DNA from: Mycoemilia scoparia
Lineage: Eukaryota > Kickxellomycota > Kickxellomycetes > Kickxellales > Kickxellaceae
Assembly (NCBI GenBank): GCA_027575805.1
Contig: JANBPU010000172.1
Coordinates: forward strand, 1-33,931
Direction of reading: 5' to 3'
Length of the DNA: 33,931 nucleotides
Of this stretch, positions 28,691 through 33,931 are shown piece after piece; positions within the stretch are counted from its first letter, which is position 1, and every line of letters begins with the position of its first letter. Below the pieces are notes generated by a model. The model was given only the letters and a program-made list of their open reading frames with translations, did not search any database and was not told where the DNA came from. A program made the position numbers and the translations under genes.

Positions 28691-30842
28691 CTAGAAAAGC
28701 TGGAAAATAAAATCTGGGTTTTTATAGTCATTGCCAATGGCATTAACCAACCAATACGTCTCAGAAACTTCCTTCAAGAATTTACGTTCCTTGCTATTCT
28801 TGGGATACAAACCAGACCACTCTTCCCAGATCTGGAATGCTTCATCACGCCAAGCCAAAAAGTTCATTTTATCAATTAATGTGGACTGGACGATTGACTG
28901 GCCCGGGAACACGCCCCATGTCAGAGCTGTTGTTGTTGAGTACTCATCTTCGCTGGATTCCAGGGAATTGGTCATAAAGTCCCCTTGATTGTTTGCTGCA
29001 TAATACGTAACCTCGGATGAAAGTGTCTGAAGTTTGGATAGGAATGCTGGGAACTTGTCGGGAGAAACAAAACATTCTACAAAGGCCTTTTGGTATACGT
29101 ATCCGCCATGTGGGCCCCAGCCGCATACTTTGTCTTCGCTGCGTATTCCGTCAATGGCTGGCTGACTGGCTAAAGTCCAAAATCCAGATTCATTGATTCT
29201 TACTAGCTGGTCGCGAATCTTTTGGCTTTCGGCAAACAGTGGCTCATCATTCCATGGAATGGCGGATAGGTCACCAATAACGTAACGTGAAAACAGTTTG
29301 GATATATCATCGGCGCTTCTTGGAGCCCCCCACAACCTCAATGCTTCACCAGGCTATTTTTGAAAATTGCATAATTAAAACAGGCCTATGCGTTAGGTTT
29401 ATGTTATCGCTTATGTCCATATGTGGCCATTATCAAGCTGTAACTTACTGGCTGCTTTATCGAAACGCCATAACCATCAATCTGACCGAATGCTAAAATA
29501 AAATAAAGATAAATATGGAAGTTAGCGAATCGCTGGTATTATTCATCGATAAATAAAGAGAGATAGATAATACATACCCGGAGATCTGGCATCGCCCCAG
29601 CGACCATTTGGAAATTCATCCCAAGTTCCTTCGCCCAAATGAGTTCTACCACTCAGCAAAGATCCTGGTGCAATTTCCGTACTGACCTTATTACTACCGC
29701 CCCCAGCACCAATACCAGCCGGAATCAATGATCCAGGAGTTGCAGCAGCACTGCTCAATAACCCACTACCCTTATCAAGGACAACTTGAGGACGACTAAT
29801 CGAACTGTCACTAAGCCCCAATTCCAACAACACTCTTCTAGCCGTAGATTCCAAATTTAACGTAGTAATATGAACCCCATCAATGCCGCTGTCAAAAATC
29901 TCTCTAATCATCTTAACCGCATACTCGACGCCAAAATCCTTGACCGCCTTATCATCGCTCTTTATCGGATCCAGTGACTCCAACAAGCTACCAGGAACTT
30001 CAACCTTGGTAAGAAAAGTCAACCTTCTGAAGGACTGATAATTTTGGATCGGCATAATCCCAGGAATAATGGGCACGTCAATCCCCCCTTCACCCCGACA
30101 CTTCCTGTACCATTCCAAAAACTTGGGCACATCATAAAATAGCTGTGTGATTATAAAGTCTGCTCCGGCATCAACCTTTTCTTGCAAATATTTAAAGTCC
30201 TGGTCTTTATCAGGGTTTTCGGTATGTCCTTCGGGATATCCGGCCACTCCAATGCAGAAATAGTCGCCGTATTGCTGGCGGATATAGCGGACTAGGTCAA
30301 CAGCGTGGACGAATTTGTTGTCGGTGGGGGTCCAGAATTCGTCTCCATGAGGCGCATCGCCACGAAGGGCGAGTATGTTTTGAATTCCAGAGTCTTTGGC
30401 GCTTTTTAGAGCTGAGTCTATCATTGCTTGATCCATGTTTGTACAGGTTAGGTGCATTAGAGATTCAAGCCCGTAGATTCCTTGGCACAATGAACATATT
30501 TCTAAGGTACGCTCAGCCGTGGCTCCTCCGGCCCCCCAGGTTACAGCGGCAAATAGAGGGTTAAGGCGGGTCATACGTTCTATACGCTCATAGAGGTTTA
30601 CTACTCCCTAAATAATAATAATAATTGACGTTATGGTATTGGTTTGTTAGTATGAAATCGGCTGTTGATGATAATGATGAGAAATAGTTGTTTGTTTTAT
30701 CGCGTTAATATTAGAGAGAGGGGAGAGATATATATATTGTTGCAATGGTATCTACCTGATCAGTCTTTGGAGGAAAATACTCGAATGAAAAGAACTTTTG
30801 TTCATTATCCAGAGCTTTTTGTATCTTGTTGGTTATTTTCAT
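28691..30842 (-). CDS. MET12: Methylenetetrahydrofolate reductase, Met12-type
   Basis: Four exons (30842-30756, 30607-29578, 29492-29449, 29353-28691) encode 607 residues; introns are 148, 85 and 95 bp, all GT-AG. The enzyme reduces 5,10-methylene-THF to 5-methyl-THF, the methyl donor for methionine synthesis. The N-terminal FAD-binding barrel shows FFSFEYFPPKT (17-27), TWGAGG (52-57), HLTCTN, ALRGD (109-113), AGYPEGH (151-157) and ITQLFYDV. A Ser/Gly-rich linker follows. The C-terminal regulatory domain starts at TWDEFPNGRWGD and contains IPWNDEPL, GWGPHGGYVYQKAF and VTWGVFPGQ. The 44-nt third exon encodes FGQIDGYGVSIKQP, which fits the family without a gap. TWGAGG-TAE, IDGYG-SIK, LASQP and AWRDEAF-IW resemble yeast Met12 more than Met13, judged from memory. 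The start ATG follows an in-frame stop with no other Met between. Confidence 0.94.
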
Positions 30843-31587
30843 TATCAAGTATAAACTTTGTTCTATTTCTATCTATCTATTATGCTGTTGGTGTTGTTTT
30901 CAGAGTTTGTTCTAACCGAATGAGCCGAGACGAAAGACTAAGCAAAGTAATTTCACCAGGAATAAGGTAAAAAAGTGAGAAACCCCGCCGCAAACTAAAG
31001 TATATATAAGATTGCTCCTTGTAAAAGATAGAGAGTATGGTTTTTTCTCTCCCTATCCATCTCCATCTTTATCTATCTTTTACTTTAACCTCTTTGCGGT
31101 ATTATTGACAACCTATGATGATGTAGATGGCTGATGATCACAAAATTTGGTGAGTAATCGGATCTTATCAACTTAATCACACAGATTAATGCAAGGTTGT
31201 ATTAGAGCCACTGTAACCTGTGGGAATCACTACGCACAGTGATCAACACTGTTTGTTACAAATGCTATAAACCACTGAGCCAAAAGGTGATCACCCCCTA
31301 GAAAGGTAAAGCTTGCTATTCATGACAACAAACACAGGCATTTTAATACTCACCATAGTAGTGCACATTGAGCATTGAACAATCAAGTATCGGTAAACAT
31401 AGACCAATTAATAAATTGTGGCACAACCCATAATTCTCATCGATTTCTTTTAATTATTGTTGATTTATATATTGGCTGGAGATGATTACTGGCGATAGTC
31501 TTTGTCAGAGAGAATAATTCAGTTTCTTCTTGTCCCTTTGTATAAGTTATCCGCCTTTGTTATAATATATTGCGAGGTTTTTCCAAA
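30843..31587. promoter_or_regulatory. Divergent promoter region (reductase / WW protein)
   Basis: 745 bp separate the divergent start codons. A TATATATAA lies at about 31001-31010, a pyrimidine-rich tract at 31041-31090, and TATAA/TATAAT strings at 31541-31566 just before the WW gene. Imperfect dyads around CACAGTGATCA (31224-31262) are visible. No specific regulator site is recognised; the promoter role is inferred from gene orientation. Confidence 0.45.
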
Positions 31588-32649
31588 ATGTCCGAAAAGC
31601 AGTCGAAAGATAATTTAATTGTTGGTAGTAGTCAAGAAAAGTCTTTTATGGTTGCTGGACAAGAGTCGAAAGAAATACCACATTCAAAAGCCGCTGATAA
31701 AAGCAATGAAAAAGGTGATACAGCATACAAAGGCAAAAGTAAAGATGAATTTCCGATAATTTTCATTAATACTTGAATCAAAAGTAAATGTGTAAACTAA
31801 CCAGCTTATTTATGAAATATTTTAGACCAAAAAACAGCAGCAGAAACTCTAGGCAAAAATGATGATATCAAAGACCCTTCGGAATCTGAAAATACAGCCA
31901 ACGAAATTACAACCTGGAGAAAGATGTGGAGCAATGAATACCAATACCCTTACTATTACAATCTCACTACCGGCGAATCAAGTTGGTATCCTCCACCATC
32001 CACTGACAAAATAATTGACGATACTGTTGCGATAGCGGATAATACCCAGTTTTCAAATATTGGTCAATCTGTTGATGATCCACTTGCTTCACTATTTGAT
32101 AAAATCGAACAAACAAAAAACAAACTAGACAATGAACTAGATATCCCAAAATCAAATCCCACCACCACCAGCACCACTATTGATTCACCACAAAATTCCA
32201 CAAGACCTTCAAATAAATATACTGGAATTGGTTCAAAGAATGTACAATACAACATCAATAATTATTATAAAAACAACGATAACTACCACAAAATTGATCC
32301 CACAACAGCCACTAACACTACCATGACAACAACAGAAATAGGAATTCCCAATACAGAAATAGATTATACTCAAAAACGTTTATTCAATTCACACACAGGA
32401 ACATATTTACAAGACACAAACATAATTCCAGAAATGTTGTCAGATTATAATCGATCTCGCCGTCAATGTAATTATTATTTTGACTACGACTCCTTTACAG
32501 AACAAGTCAATTCCAAAAACAATAATGGTAGTGATGGTGATGGCAAGAATAACAAAAGGCCAAAGTTGACCAAGGAACAAGTAATGGCATTTAAAGAAAG
32601 GAAACGACAAAAGAAGCTCAAATCTAGTCATCAATGGCTTTTGGATTAA
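31588..32649 (+). CDS. WW-domain protein, possibly splicing-related
   Basis: Exons 31588-31738 and 31826-32649 (intron 87 bp, A|GTAAAG donor, TTTTAG acceptor, phase 1) give 324 residues. The ATG has A at -3; the frame extends upstream only to a TTG. One WW domain lies at about 81-107: W81, the aromatic triplet Y93-Y95, NLTTGESSW with W104, and the closing Pro. A Tyr-rich strand and a GES-SW turn recall WBP4/FBP21-like spliceosomal WW proteins, but the zinc finger of that family is not seen. The N-terminal 60 residues are charged and Lys-rich. The middle is T/N-rich and probably disordered. The C terminus is a basic helix, KEQVMAFKERKRQKKLK, then a WLLD end. AATAAA-like signals follow at 32664-32675. 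A nuclear role through proline-rich partners is an inference. Confidence 0.8.
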
Positions 32650-32886
32650 CTCTTTTAACATGTAATAAAATAAAATACAATTATATTTTTTCGTGTCAAT
32701 ATATATATATGTGGGTAATAACTGAAATGTTTTTGTAAATTATCTTATATTTAATCTCCCTCACTCTCTCCAAATAAAACTAGCATAAATAGATGTGGTC
32801 ACGATTATAGATACCAAAAAATACTTAACGGCTTTTGTACCAAAATTTCAAAGATAGAGAAACAATAACACCGATTATTAACAAAT

Positions 32887-33024
32887 ATATGACCAAAGCC
32901 CACTATGGCTTTGGCAAAAATGGGTCCTCAGAAGCTGCTTATGAAATACCTGGTGATTGGGCCAAAATCTGAGCGACCGTTCCTGCCTACCATACATTTA
33001 ATTCCAACTGAAATCTGACCATAT
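32887..33024 (-). repeat. Family 2 short element, copy e (inverted)
   Basis: Its reverse complement begins ATATGGTCAGATTTCAG, carries GTATGGTAGGCAGGAACGG, CAGATTTTGGCCCAATCACC and GAGGACCCATTTTTGCC, and ends CTTTGGTCATATAT. The outer ends are weakly inverted. Its ATATGG end merges with the start of the next family 1 element. Confidence 0.75.
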
Positions 33025-33140
33025 ATGGGCAATAATTTTTGAAGGGTGAAAGTTTACTAGTAAAACTGGACATTCATTTGGCTGTGATTCCCCTATAATC
33101 ACTGGTCACCAAAATTCACTCTTAAAAATTATCATCCATA
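33020..33140 (-). repeat. Family 1 element, copy 8
   Basis: GGGCAATAATTTTTGAAGGG on the left and CACTCTTAAAAATTATCATCC on the right (broken here as CACTCTTAAAAAT and TATCATCC). Core GTTTACTAGTAAAACTGGA, TTTGGCTGTGATT and ATCACTGGTCACCAAAA as in the copy at 16628. Confidence 0.82.
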
Positions 33141-33197
33141 ATATGGATGATAATTTTTGAAGGTTGACTTTTGGTGGCCAAAGATTATTGCCCATAT
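33141..33197 (+). repeat. Family 1 element, 57-bp internal-deletion derivative
   Basis: Left arm ATATGGATGATAATTTTTG then AAGGTTGACTTTTGG and GGCCAAAGAT, followed at once by ATTGCCCATAT, the outer tip of the right arm. Both outer ends survive while the core is gone. It directly follows copy 8. Confidence 0.7.
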
Positions 33198-33809
33198 AGT
33201 ATAAAATAAGAATACAATTGCCACAGATCATTATAAAGGGGAATAGACAGCAATAAAACAATAAAAAATATCATTTTTCACTAGATATTGTAACATTTCT
33301 GTTATAATGTTTTCGAAGGAGTTGAAGATTATACTGAAATAAATAATAATAATAATAAGTGTACAATAAAAAGAAAAAATCCAATAAAAACTATTAATGT
33401 TTTTAGTTGGTTTTAAATAAACAAAATGGAAACTAAATTGATCTGATGGTTTGCCACTACCAATCATCTATTGCATACAAATTTCCAAGTAGAATAAACA
33501 ACACTATCTAATTTTGTTATTAGACTTACACTATCACTTTTTCATTATAAAAAAGCAATTTATAATAAAAATAGCTTTGCGTAGTTAGTTTAACCTTAAC
33601 TAAATAATTGCATTCATGACCACTAAAAATTATGAACATTTCAGTAATTCCTAAAATGTATAAAAAGAAAGCCAAACTCTACAAACATTTGGTAAACTAT
33701 ATATATTTTTATTAAAGATACCAAAAATACATAATAATAAGCTTTTCATCTTTATTCTCTTTCGCTGAGATATTTATATTGGATAACATTAACAACAACC
33801 ATTCCCAGC

Positions 33810-33931
33810 ATGCCTTTCTATCAGCATTTAAGTTTCCAAAATTTCACTGTCAATACAACTGCTGCTCCGGATGGCGTATTTGATTTTCATCCCCCTAGAA
33901 ATGAACTAGCTGTTAGCGGCTCAACAGTGTA
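33810..33931 (+). CDS. 5' end of an unidentified gene, cut by the window edge
   Basis: An ATG with A at -3 opens a frame of 40 codons (beginning MPFYQHLSFQNF) that is still open at the last base of the window. Residue use (APDGVFDFHPPRNELAVSGS) looks like real protein rather than AT-rich noise. An AACAACAACC-type leader precedes it. Too short to name a family. Confidence 0.5.
   Translation, partial: MPFYQHLSFQNFTVNTTAAPDGVFDFHPPRNELAVSGSTV

Larger units (their letters stand above)
32650..33809. other. AT-rich spacer at the right end
   Basis: Polyadenylation-type AATAAA strings after the WW gene, a cluster of family 2 and family 1 elements at 32887-33197, and an (AAT)n tract near 33340-33358. 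No credible coding frame until the gene starting at 33810. Confidence 0.6.

Noticed and set aside
29354..29448. CATATGTGGCCAT in a reductase intron as a repeat fragment
   Set aside because: It resembles the end of family 2, but only about 12 bases match and the rest of the intron does not.
31190..31310. Possible structured RNA with CACTGT/ACAGTG dyads
   Set aside because: The pairings are short and do not form a tRNA or any RNA fold I recognise.
31570..31587. Longer WW-protein start at 31570
   Set aside because: The codon is TTG. The ATG at 31588 has A at -3.

Overview
This is nuclear DNA from a fungus. Coding sequence is split by short spliceosomal introns (85 to 206 bp, plus one of 1.8 kb), ATG contexts are A-rich, intergenic DNA is AT-rich, and several proteins carry long Q, N, H, A, S and T tracts. 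The families (a Crz1-like C2H2 factor, an Mkk/Pek1-type MAP kinase kinase, a Met12-type methylenetetrahydrofolate reductase, a MINDY/Miy1 deubiquitinase) are fungal in character. Sparse genes and repeat-filled spacers hint at an early-diverging lineage, but I cannot name the species.

Layout. 1-2100: wreck of a Ty3/gypsy-like gag region, hit later by two solo LTRs (840-1143 and 1744-2044), each with its 5-bp target duplication still readable. 2100-10612: about 8.5 kb with no credible gene, holding dispersed repeats and microsatellites. 10613-16322 (+): large C2H2 transcription factor gene with one 1.8-kb intron. 17295-17830 and 18672-19261 (+): tandem pair of small paralogous genes of no family I recognise, sharing an intron position. 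19808-22006 (-): MAPKK. 24634-26937 (-): MINDY deubiquitinase with three exons, a MIU-like helix and a C-terminal CaaX-like end. 28691-30842 (-): methylenetetrahydrofolate reductase with four exons. 31588-32649 (+): WW-domain protein with two exons, divergent from the reductase gene. 33810-end (+): start of a gene cut by the window edge.

The spacers hold at least three families of short (about 100 to 165 bp) elements with CATATG-like ends. Family 1 has imperfect terminal inverted repeats of 25 to 30 bp around a GAAGGGTGA core. Family 2 is about 140 bp and begins ATATGG. Family 3 has two copies, one of them inside the long intron of the transcription factor gene. Elements of families 1 and 2 abut each other repeatedly, and at 23642-24006 three family 1 elements are chained, sharing one CATATG at each junction. 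They look like non-autonomous DNA transposons (MITEs) that insert into each other's ends.

The genes do not form a pathway. The MAPKK (probably cell-wall-integrity type) and the Crz1-like factor both belong to stress-signalling families, but their proximity may be chance. The best candidates for something undescribed are the tandem small-gene pair, including its GC-AG intron, and the CATATG-ended element chains.
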